Positions 1-10,989 of a stretch of DNA of 64,000 bases are shown piece by piece (position 1 is the first letter of the stretch; each line of letters begins with the position of its first letter). Both the position numbers and the translations under genes were made by a program. The notes under the pieces are model-generated. The model was given only the letters and a program-made list of their open reading frames with translations, was not told the DNA's origin and did not search any database. Source of the stretch: Macrosoma leucophasiata (lineage: Eukaryota; Arthropoda; Insecta; Lepidoptera; Hedylidae); NCBI GenBank assembly GCA_036365455.1, contig JAWQUS010000027.1, positions 16,976,501 to 17,040,500 of the forward strand. The letters run 5' to 3'.

Positions 1-97
1 AGATTTAATAAGACAGCAATAGCGGCAAAAATATTAAGCGGACATCTGAAGGGTATTTCAACTTTCTTGAAGTTCTACCAGTTTGTTTGATTTGCAG

Positions 98-3000
98 GCA
101 AAAGTTGGCTTGACAAAGTGGCAGCGGTACGCACTGAGCTCCGAGCCATGAGCGCTGATGCCATAGTAATAACCGCGCTTGATGAAGTGGCATGGCTGCT
201 GAATGTGAGAGGAATGGACATCCCGCACGCACCCTTGTTTAAAGCTTTCGTGGTGGTGAGCAACAAGGAAGTCAAGGTGTTTGCGCCACCCGGGAAACTA
301 TCTATGCCTGTTCGCGAAGTGCTTGCTGCTTATAATTGTTATCCGAATGCTAATAATTGTACTAGGTATGTATTGGCTTTGATTTCATAATAAGGAGGTA
401 CGAATATACCTACTAATAATTAAAAATACATATTTAGGTAGGTATTTCGCGTTCCCTTTCTGTATAAATATTTAGTAGTGACACAAAATATAGAGTTTTT
501 CAAAAGCGACAACTATGGCTATATCGAAGAATAATAGAGAAATATAAATAATCAAGGGGTGACACAGCACCATACGTATACACATAGTGAAATTCTGGGA
601 TAGGCACCAGACTATTCTGGGGTGGACATGGCCCATCAGACTCCTCTTCCTACGCCCATGGCCACAATCTACCCATTATACGATCTATGACTATGTCCAA
701 TCTGATAGGTTTGCACACGAAAAAAAGGTAATGAACAGGCATAAAGTTTACACTGATGATACAGCGTAGCGACGGTATTCGCATGGTCGACGGTATTAGC
801 AAATAAAGAATACTACGTTTAATACTGCAACCTTTGAACATCTGGCCGCTTGTAATTTCGAAATATCATAAAACTACGAGTATGTAAGTAGGACTAGGAA
901 TCATTAGGCAGCAACTTTTTGCCAACCACTTAGATTTGGTACATACCATATTGGAAGAAAGTCCAAAGTGCAGTCAGTCAACCGAACAATGGCGGTCAAA
1001 CCATTTCAATGGTAGGTAATTAGTGCATTAACGCAAAATGGGAAGCAACGTCGTGTGATAAAACTACCGCCACTGCTTACGCCAATCCACATACCAAGCA
1101 TGGCGATAAGGGGCATAACCCCATTATATGGAGGTTTCGGTCCAGCAGTGGCCATATTTCGGCTGAAATGATGATGATGACGAGATTAGGTAATACCCAC
1201 GACCACCCATGGTTAAAAAAACATAACCATGTAAACTTATTTAAGGATCTTAGAATACAACACAATATATGCGGAACTACGGCGCGCCACCGAGACCAAG
1301 ATCGTGATACCGACTGGGGGAACCTTCCAAAGGGGTGCTTCAGCAGCCATAGCACAAAGTGTACAGCAAGCCAAACGGATATTCCAACCGTCGCCCATAA
1401 TATACCTGAAGGCTCAGAAGAGTGAAGCCGAAATCAAAGGAATGAGGAAAGCGCATCTACGCGACGCTGTTGCTATGTGCACAGTGTTGAGCTACTTGGA
1501 AGGCATGGTAAGTAAATGAATTGTTTAGTTTACACCTACCTACAGGTTTACGGTAGCTCTTAGGAAAAAAATATTGATACCTTTTTAATAGACAATTCTA
1601 TGATCTACAATTTATGTAAGAAATAATTTAATGATACGACCATGGACCAATATTGGTTCATGATAATAATATAATATGACTTAGCGTTTCGGTGAAAATA
1701 TTTTTTGTCCAATATACTAAGTTTATTAAGTATCTATAGGTATCATTTTCATTTCATAGGTAAAAGCAGGACTAAACGAGATATCGGTAGGAATAAAGGT
1801 GGATGTGACTCGTGCAACGCAAGCGGGCTACGTGGGACTATCCATGCGCACGCGCGTCGCCTTCGCAAGTAACGCGGCGGAAACAGACTATATCCCCACC
1901 AACCCCACTAATAAACGGATTTTCAACAATTCAACGCTCGTTATACAATCCGGCGGTCAATATTTGGGTAAATATTCGTATAATCAACTTGAATGTAATA
2001 ATAGTAATAACTTAAACTAGTAGGTAGAGTAGCTGTGTTGCCCGTTGTCCCTTAAACCACTTGTTTTATTCGAACGATCAGTTGACATAATTTTATATCA
2101 AGTACGAACTGCCTACCGTTTTTTTTTTCTTATACACGAAAAAATGAAAAAAAAAATGTACGTAGTGGAAGTGGCCAAACAAGCCTGCAGTTCACATTGA
2201 TGTTAAGTGATGACAGCAGCCTATAGACACGCACACAAAGACCAGAGTTCAAAATGCAGATGCGTTACCACTCCTGAGGCCTAAGGTGTTATGCCTCTGT
2301 GCCGGAAATTACAGGGCCGTACATTACCACATGACCGTAACACGATAGTGCTAAACACTACCATTTAGCGGCAAGTATATTAGGTAATGCGGTGGTGCCT
2401 ACGCCTGCGAGCTCCGTCACTGGAGCTCTACCACCAGTAACCATTATCACGCAATGATATTTACGTCATGGCTAATGACATACAATACATACTTACAGAG
2501 GGTACAACAATAGTGACGCGCACACTTCACTACGGGACGCCATCTCGCGAAGAACGTAAAGCCTACACGACAGTACTCCGGTCTCTAGCTGCGCTGGCCA
2601 CTTTACAGAGTCCGAGCACATTGCCCGCAGCACACGCCGACCCTGTCGCACGAGCTCCTCTGTGGGCCTTCCGCCAAGATTATATCCCTCCCACGGGACA
2701 TGGAGTCGGTGCAGCCCTAAATCGAAGAGAAGGTAAGGCTCGCAAGACGTAAGAACGTAGGTAAAGCCTACGCGTCAGTGCCCCGATCTCTCTCTACGCT
2801 GGCCACCCTACAGGGTTCCACCATATTACCCGCCGCACATGCTAACCTACAGCGGGATCCAATATTCGATCTCATTAATCCATTTTTGATGACCTTCGAT
2901 CGATACATCGATCCGTTAGTCAAAAAAGCGTCCTTATGACAAATACATTTGACTGTCAGTTGGTAGTGTGATGCGAACAGCGGATCGATCAAATGATTTA

Positions 3001-4874
3001 ATGCGAATCTAGATTGATGTGGTCCGAAGATACAATATTGGGACTGGTCGTTAGTCGAGCGAGCGAGTTTTCCGTCAGGACAATATCTCCCCTACGCAGC
3101 ACACAAAGTTGGTGCAGCCCCAAATCGTAGAGAAGGTAAACATTAGATAACGTGGAAACATGAAACCTACACAACAAATCACCAGCCTCTGTCTACGCTT
3201 GTCAATTTTCAGAGACCGAGCGAGAGCCCTTTTATGGGCCTTCCGACAAGATTATTCTCATCCCATGGGTCAAGGATTCGGCGCAGCTCTAAATCGAAAA
3301 AAAGTTAAGGCTCACAAGACGTAACACCGTATACACGACAGTGCTCCGGTCTCTGTCTGCGCTGGTCACTCTATAGCATTTAAACAAGTATTCATTGTTA
3401 ATTGTTGTAGTTGAAAATGTAGCGTAACATTTCTCAAAATTTCACAGATCCCGTTGTCATCGACTACAGGCAAGACACAAATCTTCATCCATTCCGCGAG
3501 GGATACTTTGTTACTAGTGGTATGAATAAGATTAAACACTAAAATAGCATTACTTACCTACTCGCAGGATTAAACATGTTTTCTTTTTTTTTCAATTCAA
3601 TTCATTTATTTGCGAAAATGGATTCAATTTTTAAGAAGACGATTCGTGAAAATTGTATCTAAAAAAGCTTGCGATGCAAAAGCGTACCACCTACCACCGA
3701 ACCCTAATCCTGGGGGTGATAGGTCACCTACATCTGGGCGACGCGTGATATCGTAAAGAACAGATAAATACAAGACCCTTACTCACAGTCCCGCTTAAAT
3801 TAGAGAGAGCCGAGAGCCTTAAATTTCGAGAAAAATGATTATGTAATATACGCTTTTTACCTGTGACTGCCTGTGATTACATACAAACCCATAAGAGTAA
3901 TACGTCTATGTATTTAAGGTAGCACTTATAGAAAATCTCAAAAAGCACTCGGTCGCTTTTTCTTTCAAAAATCAAAATAATGTTTGAAATAACAGAGCCA
4001 GAGTGGCATGAGGGCAGCAAGTTCGGCGTGAAGCTGGGCAACGTGCTGGAGGTGGTGCCGCGGCCGGGCGGCTACCTGGCCTTCCGCGAGGCCACCATGA
4101 TCCCCTTCGAGCCCAAGCTCATCGACAGGAGCCTACTGACGGAATATGAGGTGATATTGATTTCTAGGAAAATAAAAAGCAAATAAAACTAGTGACTACG
4201 GCGTCCATTGCATACAACCAACGAAATATAGGTACTTACTTTTTTTTAATATGACTTATTCAAAATTATAGGTTTAATCATTCTTAATAAATGTATTTGC
4301 AAAGAAAAAGAGTAACCCAGTATATATCACGTATCACGCAATAGGATTGGCCTATTGCGTGATACTGAAGTAGGCTGCTCCGCTCGTTCCGCCTATATGC
4401 AATGCACACAATAAATTAAATGTAGACCTACTTACTACTTCAGTCTGAATTGTATAACGAACCGCTAATGATAATTTTATTTATGTGTCCAAGTCTGACA
4501 TAGATAATCCGTGGAGTAGATTAGTAAGTAATTAATTTTGAATAAGCATTGAATAAATTAGGCCATGGAGAAGTACGACCTGCTTGAGACATGCAGTGGT
4601 GTACAGACAAAGTGATTTACAATGTAGGTACTTATTCATTTTACAGATCAATTGGTTGAACGCTTACAACGATAGAATAAGGAAGACAGTTGGACCAGAA
4701 CTGAACGACCAGGGTCTCACCGACGTCTACCATTGGATGATGAACAAGACTATCCACATAGACCCACCTTCCAAAATGAAGAAACACACCACTAACATCG
4801 CCATATCATTTAAATTAGAACGATACTTAGTTGCTATTATAATTGGCATGTTCATTCGTAATTGTATTCATTAG
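98..4874 (+). CDS. X-prolyl aminopeptidase-like protein (3' part of gene, probable pseudoenzyme)
   Basis: Exons by splice consensus and phase: 98-365, 1246-1507, 1760-1967, 2499-2732, 3448-3519, 3996-4150 and 4647-4874 (stop TAG). They give 474 residues; the N-terminus lies left of the window. Exons 1-2 match the creatinase-type N-terminal region (KSWLDKV, IYLKAQKSEAEIKGMRKAH) and exons 3-6 the pita-bread catalytic domain. Known XPNPEP enzymes use two metals held by Asp, Asp, His, Glu, Glu. Here the first Asp is Gln (QSGGQY), the second is Ile (TTIVTRT), His is kept (TGHGVG), the first Glu is kept (SEPEW) and the last is Gly (KLGNV). Two active-site His are Pro and Arg (PPTGHGVG, ALNRRED). 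The frame is otherwise open with good splice sites, so the gene seems maintained but unlikely to cleave Xaa-Pro bonds. The C-terminus ends in a hydrophobic stretch (YLVAIIIGMFI) like the GPI-signal tail of XPNPEP2, suggesting a surface protein. The exon 2 acceptor (TTTAAG) is weak and the least certain. Confidence 0.85.
2148..2440 (+). repeat. Family A interspersed repeat, near full length
   Basis: About 290-bp repeat lying in an intron of the aminopeptidase gene. It starts after an A/T-rich run with a GTGGCAAACAAGC-type head, has TTCACATTGATGTTAAGTGA and GCCTATAGACAC blocks, and ends GGAGCTCTACCACCAGT. At least 16 copies in both orientations occur in this window. I see no clear terminal inverted repeat and no coding capacity. 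Confidence 0.75.
2751..3372 (+). pseudogene. Decayed tandem copies of aminopeptidase exon 4
   Basis: Downstream of functional exon 4 (2499-2732) lie further copies of the same exon and its 3' flank. Copy B is at about 2751-2860 plus 3072-3141, split by roughly 210 bp of unrelated sequence. Copy C is at about 3158-3330. Copy D is a 5' fragment at about 3322-3372. Shared strings include GGTGCAGCC with AAATCG at the exon end, and the flank AAGGCTC.CAAGACGTAA after copies A and C. Copy B keeps a GTAAAC donor but has a 2-nt shift near its end, and copy C has GTTAAG at the donor. None reads through in the exon 4 frame. Confidence 0.8.
4331..4365. other. Short perfect hairpin
   Basis: Two 15-bp arms (GTATCACGCAATAGG and its exact complement) around a 5-base loop, in intron sequence of the aminopeptidase gene. 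Confidence 0.7.
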
Positions 4875-4884
4875 ATTTTGTTTT

Positions 4885-4890
4885 AATAAA
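4885..4890 (+). terminator. Poly(A) signal AATAAA
   Basis: AATAAA 11 bases after the aminopeptidase stop codon. It is the first such hexamer downstream and would give a very short 3' UTR. Confidence 0.55.
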
Positions 4891-7700
4891 AGACGATTTT
4901 TGCAAGTTGTAGGTAATTAAAAAAGAAGTAGGTAATGTGAAGCATTTCTGTTAGGTCCATGAAGTTGAAAATCATTAAATATTATCATTACCTAGGTAGG
5001 CACTATTATACAATCAGAGATTGTAATATAGAGAAAAAAAGTTTTTGAGCATGCTTGAAAAAGGCCCTAATTATTTTTTAATTTTTCCGGTAGTTTATTT
5101 GTAAAACAAATGCTGATTGAATTAGGTAAATGAAATTCGACCAAGCAGGAGCGTATTTAAAGAATCAGCGGCTTGGGCCTGTAACATTTGCTGAAAGGAA
5201 AAAAAATATAACTATGAGCGCGAGTTAGCCCAGGTAAAACTTGAGCCGCCTCTCGTAATCTGCCGCCCTGGGTCATGGCCCGCTTGGCCTTAGGGTAAAT
5301 ACGCCCCGGTGTACAAAATAAAATAATTAAACATCTCTCAAACGGTGACTAAAATGTATGGACTCAACAATCTATTGGTATTCACCGGGCGCATTGCCAA
5401 ACTCCAACGGTGACATTGTAAATCCTCTGAAAATGGATTAAGATGTATACTAAACTTAAAATTAAAAAGTAGCGATGAAGCTCACGTACAAAGTAGTGTA
5501 ATTAATGAGCAGCACAGTCAATCGAGTGTTTAAATATCGCAACACGCAGTTTTAATTTCCGAAATAAGGCTTTGATCGCTTAAATACACATAATAATGAA
5601 TTTCTAAACAAATAAACTACCTGTGCAACGCTAAGCCCTACTGAATTAAAATGCAATGTCCACTGTACATTCATCGGGATTCAATAGAATAAAATATCAC
5701 AGGTGCGGCCGGTATTTAACTAACTAGATTACCTACTAGATATTCAGATAAAGGTCGTCTAAAAATCATATCATATATCGGTAGATACTTGGTAGATACA
5801 TATACTTACTGGGTGTCAAGGGAACGCTTCCGAAAAAAAAAACTGGCAATACTTTAAACTCATGATTCTGGACACAATGACGTAAAAAAATAATTTTCAA
5901 AAACTCATATTTTTTTTAATTTATTATTAATCTTTGTCGGCTTCGGAAGCGGTTCTTACAACCAGTATAATATTTATAGGTATGTAAGCTTAATACCAAA
6001 TAGCAACCAATATGTAGCAAAGTATTATTAGGTTATTAATATGAAATGTTTCCCATAAACTGAATTTATAGTAAGTATGTAGGTACGTATCTACTTATTG
6101 TGTGATTATTTATTTAAATTGCTATCGAGTCGAATAGTGCCTTTATCATGAGATTGCCCCCATGGTGCCTTACTACGTATTATATAAATAATTTTATTTA
6201 TATTTTAAACAAATTTTATCAAACTAAGCAATAAGATTAAGTAAGGTACCTACTTACACTGACACTTTTGTTATATTCTTGTAGGTATGCACGTGTACTG
6301 TTAGATAGATAACACTGTTAAAATGTTGTTAAAAATATATAAAATATTAAAAATGACATTCATTTATTTTATTTGAATGCATTTTTAAACTTAATTCGAG
6401 ACCAAATGGTATCGTGCACCGAGTGCCTTGATAAAATGTAGTGTGTATAATACATAGATTTATAATAGTATAATAAATCTATGGTATAATATATGATAAT
6501 AATGTGGCTTGAACTGTGTGCCTTTAGTCACTTATCAGAAAAAAAAAAATTTAATGTACTTAAGTAGGTATTTAATCATTTATTTTTAATAGTGTGTATA
6601 TAACTGCTGGTTATTATTACAAGAAAATAAATTTATATCAAATTGTGTGGCCCACACGTGTCAATGCAATCATTCATTCATTTTATAAGATTTTATATAG
6701 CTTTCATGCTTAGACCGAATGTACTCAACATTTAAATCGTCGACAAGCGCTTTCTTCAGTTTTCAGAAAGTTGCACAGTGGATAAACAATTCGCGGAGCA
6801 CTAGTCACGATTTCTGATAATCGCCGAAATGCGAGATATTATCATCAATTGCGTGTAATGGGCCTGATAAGCTTTTTGTAAACATAATTGTCAGATAATT
6901 TATTGTGATTCGTCTAAGCAATATGATAGTATTTAGGTATAATTATTGCTTGGCTCACCAATGAGGATTATTCATTAAATATATTTAATTTATACGCGAC
7001 AGATCTAATTAGTCATCGCTTTTTTGTTATAAAAAAGCTCATATCCGTATATAAAGTTGATATTGTACTTTTGCCTTGTCATGTTATAGGTACCTACTTA
7101 CTTGATTTACTTAATTGCCTTATGAATAGGTGCCAGTTTCTTATGTGTTTAGGTATGACGAGTATGAATGGTAGAGTAGGTACCTACCTAGTATCTATTT
7201 CTACCTAGGTACTCTTTGTCTTTCAAACAGAATGACAAAAAGAATTCGCGTAGTATTTAATTAATTACTTTGTGGGCATTAGAAAGAGGATATATGATAC
7301 AATACACAGTGATGATTGTGTAAAGTTTCCAGAGTTTAATTTCAATCAATTATGTAAAAAATGTCTGATCCTCATTGCTCGCATCACTGCCAATATCTGT
7401 TTATATGAAATAATGTGCAATAATAAACATATCAATTTAATAATCGTTTTATTTACATTATTATTGGTCCGTTTCAGTAATAATCACACATACATTGGAA
7501 ATGCTCTTATTAACTAAACGAAGGAGAACAATTGTTTAACATCGATTCTTGCAGAATAAAGTTATTAGATTCATGTACATAAATTTTGTATTAATAATTC
7601 GAAACAACCTCCCATGTATTCAAATTTTATGTAGTATATTTCTTAAAATAAATTGCGAAACCGTTACCTTTGATACTCAATGCGTATTACATAAGATGAT
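4891..7700. other. Gene-free AT-rich stretch
   Basis: No convincing ORF, RNA gene or repeat recognised. The sequence is strongly AT-rich with scattered TAGGTACCTAC strings, and the longest ORFs are stop-poor AT frames with no domain. Confidence 0.5.
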
Positions 7701-7767
7701 CAGAGGTTCTCAAAGTATTTTTTTTTCTTTTGGTGAACTCCCCCCTCCCTCGTTGCTACATTTAATA

Positions 7768-9045
7768 GGTTGGGGAAAGTCTTTTCGCGTTATAGTATGT
7801 ATGAACTTGTAATAAAATCTCTTTGGCTGTAGTATTTGTTGGCTGGTTTTGATACGAGTATCATTGAAAGTTAAAATTTTAAAGAACATAATTCCAAATT
7901 CAAATTAGGCAAATGTGTGATTTTCATTTGTTTTTCGTACTGTCAAGATGAGTGAATCTAATAAAGAAATTCGATACATTTTAAAATTTTACTACAAAAA
8001 AGGTAAAAATGCAACGCAAGCAGCGGAAAATAATTGCGATGTTTATGGACCTAGTGCAGTGTCTGTGAGAGTAGCACAAATTTGGTTTAAGCGTTTTAAA
8101 TCCGGAAATTTTGATGTCAAAGATGCACCTCGCTCGGGTCGCCCTATTACGGATAAAATGGATGCCATTTTTGAAAAAGTGGACCAAGATCGACATATCA
8201 GTAGTTACGACGTAGCTGAACAACTGAGAATTGATCACAAAACAGTTTTGGCGCATTTGAAAAAAGCTGGGTACAAAAAAAAAGCTCGATAATTGGGTAC
8301 CTCACGAGCTCACTGAAAGAAACCTAATGAACCGTGTACTCATTTGTGATTCTTTATTACGACGTAATGAAACCGAATCATTTTTGAAGAAGCTGATAAC
8401 TGGTGATGAAAAGTGGATCACATACGACAAGAACGTGCGAAAAAGGTCGTGGTCAAAGGCCGGTCAGGCTTCACAAACTGTGGCGAAACCCGGGTTAACT
8501 CGCAATAAAGTGATGTTGTGTGTGTGGTGGGATTGGAAGGGCATTATTCATTATGAGCTACTACCACCAGGCAGGACTAGCGATTCTGAACTCTACTGCG
8601 AACAACTGATGAGATTTAAGCAAGAAGTTGAGAGAAAGCGGCCGGAATTTATCAACAGAAGGGGTGTGGTGTTTCATCATGATAACGCTAGACCTCACAC
8701 ATCTATAGCCACTCAGCAAAAATTAAGAGAGTGGCTGGGAGGTGTTAATGCATCCGCCGTATAGTCCTGACCTTGCACCTTCAGATTTCCACCTGTTTCG
8801 GTCTCTTCAGAATTCTTTATGCAATATTAGGTTAACATCACGAGAGGACTACCAAATCCACTTGTCGCGGTATTTTGATGAGAAGTCCCAAAATTTTTAT
8901 AGCAATGGGATCATGTCTCTACCTACAAGATGGCAAAAGGTTATCGAACAAAATGGTACATACATACTTTAGTTAAATTTAAATAAACTATATTAAAAAT
9001 GTTTTGAATTATCTTAAAAAATGCGAAGAAACTTTTTCCCCAACC
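7768..9045 (+). mobile_element. mariner DNA transposon, near full length, inactive
   Basis: 1278-bp element flanked by TA on both sides. The inverted ends are GGTTGGGGAAAGTCTTTTCG on the left and the complement of GAAACTTTTTCCCCAACC on the right, with mismatches. It carries a broken DD34D transposase. The length is normal for mariner. Confidence 0.93.
7948..8972 (+). pseudogene. mariner transposase, two frameshifts
   Basis: Mariner transposases cut and paste their own element at TA sites. The N-terminal DNA-binding half is read from 7948 to 8292 (starts MSESNKEIRYILKFYY; GRPITD linker). The catalytic part follows with LITGDEKW (first Asp, about 8402), HHDNARPH (second Asp) and YSPDLAPSD (third Asp), which is the DD34D signature. 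The reading frame breaks after KKAGYKKK, where a run of nine A appears to hold one extra base, so VPHELT is in another frame. It breaks again near 8735-8745, just before MHPPYSPD. The protein ends at 8972 (NGTYIL). The catalytic residues are kept, but no single frame is left. Confidence 0.93.
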
Positions 9046-9313
9046 TAATATATCACACTCCCATATTTCCAATTTTTATTCACGCCTACGTAGACTCCGA
9101 TCGAGTCTCCCATTGACCCCAGGGGGTCCACCTGGACCACTTTGGGAATCACTGATCTAGATACATCAAATCTCACCCTAAAAGTTTAGTGCTAATAAAT
9201 AATATCTTAATTTATTATGTTGTATAAAATATCACACTTGAGTTCAACCTTTAACTAAAAATCGAATTAATAATACATATTCGAATTATTTATGCTGTGT
9301 CACATATTTAGAA

Positions 9314-9480
9314 ACTTCACGCCTTTAATACCCAAAGAATTAGGCAGAGATAAAGTAAAAGATGGCGTGCTTATTGATATCTCCGGCCACGTTCCCAAAC
9401 TCCAAGAGTGGCAATAAGAAACTTCCGGAAACTGAAAAAATCACAATAGCACTATCCTCCCGACCCGGTCGAGAATATAG
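9314..9480 (-). repeat. tRNA-derived SINE (family T1), degraded 3' part
   Basis: Diverged copy of the family seen at 40366-40672: the plus strand begins ACTTCACGCC and keeps the ATCTCCGG..CACGTTCCCAAACTCC and CTTCCGGAAA blocks. The tRNA-like head is missing. Confidence 0.6.
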
Positions 9481-9523
9481 GAGCGTCGCAGTTAGTGGAC
9501 TGCAATCAATACAGAGACAGTCC

Positions 9524-9848
9524 CAGTGGTGGTTTACCCAGCAGGCTGAGTAGGCTGGAGCCTAGGGCGGCAAATTTTAAGGGGCGGCAGAATTAGTTCA
9601 TAATTTTTTTATTTCTATGTACAAAATTACTGTTAAAATTATCAAGGCTCAGATCATAGTTCCCAATGATTCTAACCATAGAAAAAAAGTTGCTTACATC
9701 AACTTCAGGATTATGAAGCATAAAACATAAAGTTGAAATTTTATTGATAGAAAATATACCTAATTGATATGATTGTAAACTACGATATCGAAATATAGGG
9801 GCGGCAAAATAATAGCCAACCGGCGGCAAATTAGTAAATCCGCCACTG
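9524..9848. mobile_element. hAT-like MITE (family H2)
   Basis: 325-bp element with terminal inverted repeats CAGTGGTGGTTTAC and TAAATCCGCCACTG. Flanks GACAGTCC and GGCAGTCC match at 7 of 8 bases, a hAT-type 8-bp target duplication. GGGGCGGCA motifs recur near both ends. It has no coding capacity. Confidence 0.8.
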
Positions 9849-10207
9849 GGCAGTCCATAATCCACGAAACTGTGACGAAATAGTCATGTTAGATTAATTT
9901 AATAAACTGACGTTAGACAATTGTCCTTTTCTCACTATCCTGAACATTGTCCTCAGTCAAAATGGCACAAATACTCGTCTTATATTTTATATTTATCTTT
10001 TAATTAATGTACTAGTGCTTTGAGCTAACACTAGAAAAGCAACGCGTGCGTTAGGTTGTTGTTATAAGATACTCAAATACAATAAAACATAAAAAAAATA
10101 TTAGAATTAAAAAACAGAAAATATACAAAATAAATTATGCCACAACTTTAACCAAAATGTCTTACGTTACGTTAAAATATCCGTGTGCTGTGTTTAACGG
10201 AGTTTTA

Positions 10208-10577
10208 ATAATAATAATAATAATGGCAACCCATTATACGTCCTACTGCTGGGCACGAGTCTCTCCCCTTTTTTGGGAGGCCTGGAGCTTACTCCACCAC
10301 GCTGCTACAATGCGGATTGGTGGAGGTGCGTGGGTTAGTGGCCAACCCACTGTCGGATGTTTTCAAACCGCCCTTAAGGCCTCCGACAAGGTTTAACGAC
10401 TGCTATCCATCGATAGCAACCGGGACCGACGGCTTAACGTGCCCTCCGAAGCACGGAAACGCGCATTTAATTTTTCCACTAGCGGTCACCCATCACACTA
10501 CCCGACCGCGCCCGTAGTGCTTAACCGAGCAGATCGCTTACGATCTACACCAGCCCCTGGGCCATGTGCGCTTCATC
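10208..10577 (-). repeat. 5S rRNA-derived SINE, full length with 12-bp target duplication
   Basis: The 12-bp direct repeat AACGGAGTTTTA (10196-10207 and 10578-10589) brackets the element. On the minus strand the 5' part reads GATCTGCTCGGTTAAGCA, GGGCGCGGTCGGGT and GATGGGTGACCGC. This parallels the 5S rRNA internal control region (A box GTTAAGCA, then GGGCGCGG, then GATGGGTGACCGC). The minus-strand 3' end is a (TTA)n tail, as expected for target-primed insertion. Further copies lie near 20.1, 33.6 and 56.7 kb. Confidence 0.8.
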
Positions 10578-10836
10578 AACGGAGTTTTACCACTATGAGA
10601 AAAAAAACGAACGTAATTGATTATGTACTATCGAAGAAATGTCCGCTCGTTCACGTCGGTGCATTCATTATGTATGTGATTTTAAAGTCTAACTTGCAAT
10701 GTTTTTGGATGATCGGCAACTTCTTCGACAACCTATCACAAGTCACTAAAGTTGCATGGACCGATCTCTCTGTGGTTTGATCGTACATCAATATCTGTCT
10801 TCATGGCGTAGTCAGTGTGGTCATCCAACTATCTTA

Positions 10837-10986
10837 GCCTGGGTTGCACCACGCTCTTTGTTAAAGTTAAAGTTATTGTAACATTTCACATCCTGCTCTA
10901 ACTTTAACAGATTTCATTAATTTAGAAAATGATGTGAAATGTTACAATAACATAAGCTTTAACTAATGTTGTGGTGCAACCCAGGC
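10837..10986. mobile_element. PIF/Harbinger-type MITE (family P)
   Basis: 150 bp with terminal inverted repeats GCCTGGGTTGCACCAC and GTGGTGCAACCCAGGC, flanked by TTA on both sides. The interior is itself partly palindromic (AACATTTCACATCCTG against GATGTGAAATGTT). A 3-bp TWA duplication is the Harbinger habit. Confidence 0.85.
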
Positions 10987-10989
10987 TTA

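Larger units (their letters stand above)
7701..9154. mobile_element. hAT-like MITE (family H1) interrupted by a mariner
   Basis: The left end CAGAGGTTCTCAAAG (7701) and right end CTTTGGGAATCACTG (to 9154) are the ends of the MITE seen intact at 23501-23699 and 50414-50598. With the mariner (7768-9045) and its TA duplication removed, about 170-180 bp of MITE remain. The 8-bp flanks no longer match well, so this is an old insertion. Confidence 0.75.

Noticed and set aside
4584..4646. Upstream part of the ORF containing the last aminopeptidase exon
   Set aside because: It precedes a good TTTTACAG acceptor at 4646, and the phase from the previous exon fits only a start at 4647.
10157..10780. Overlapping ORFs of 66-113 codons
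   Set aside because: They read through the 5S-derived SINE and its flanks and have no domain.
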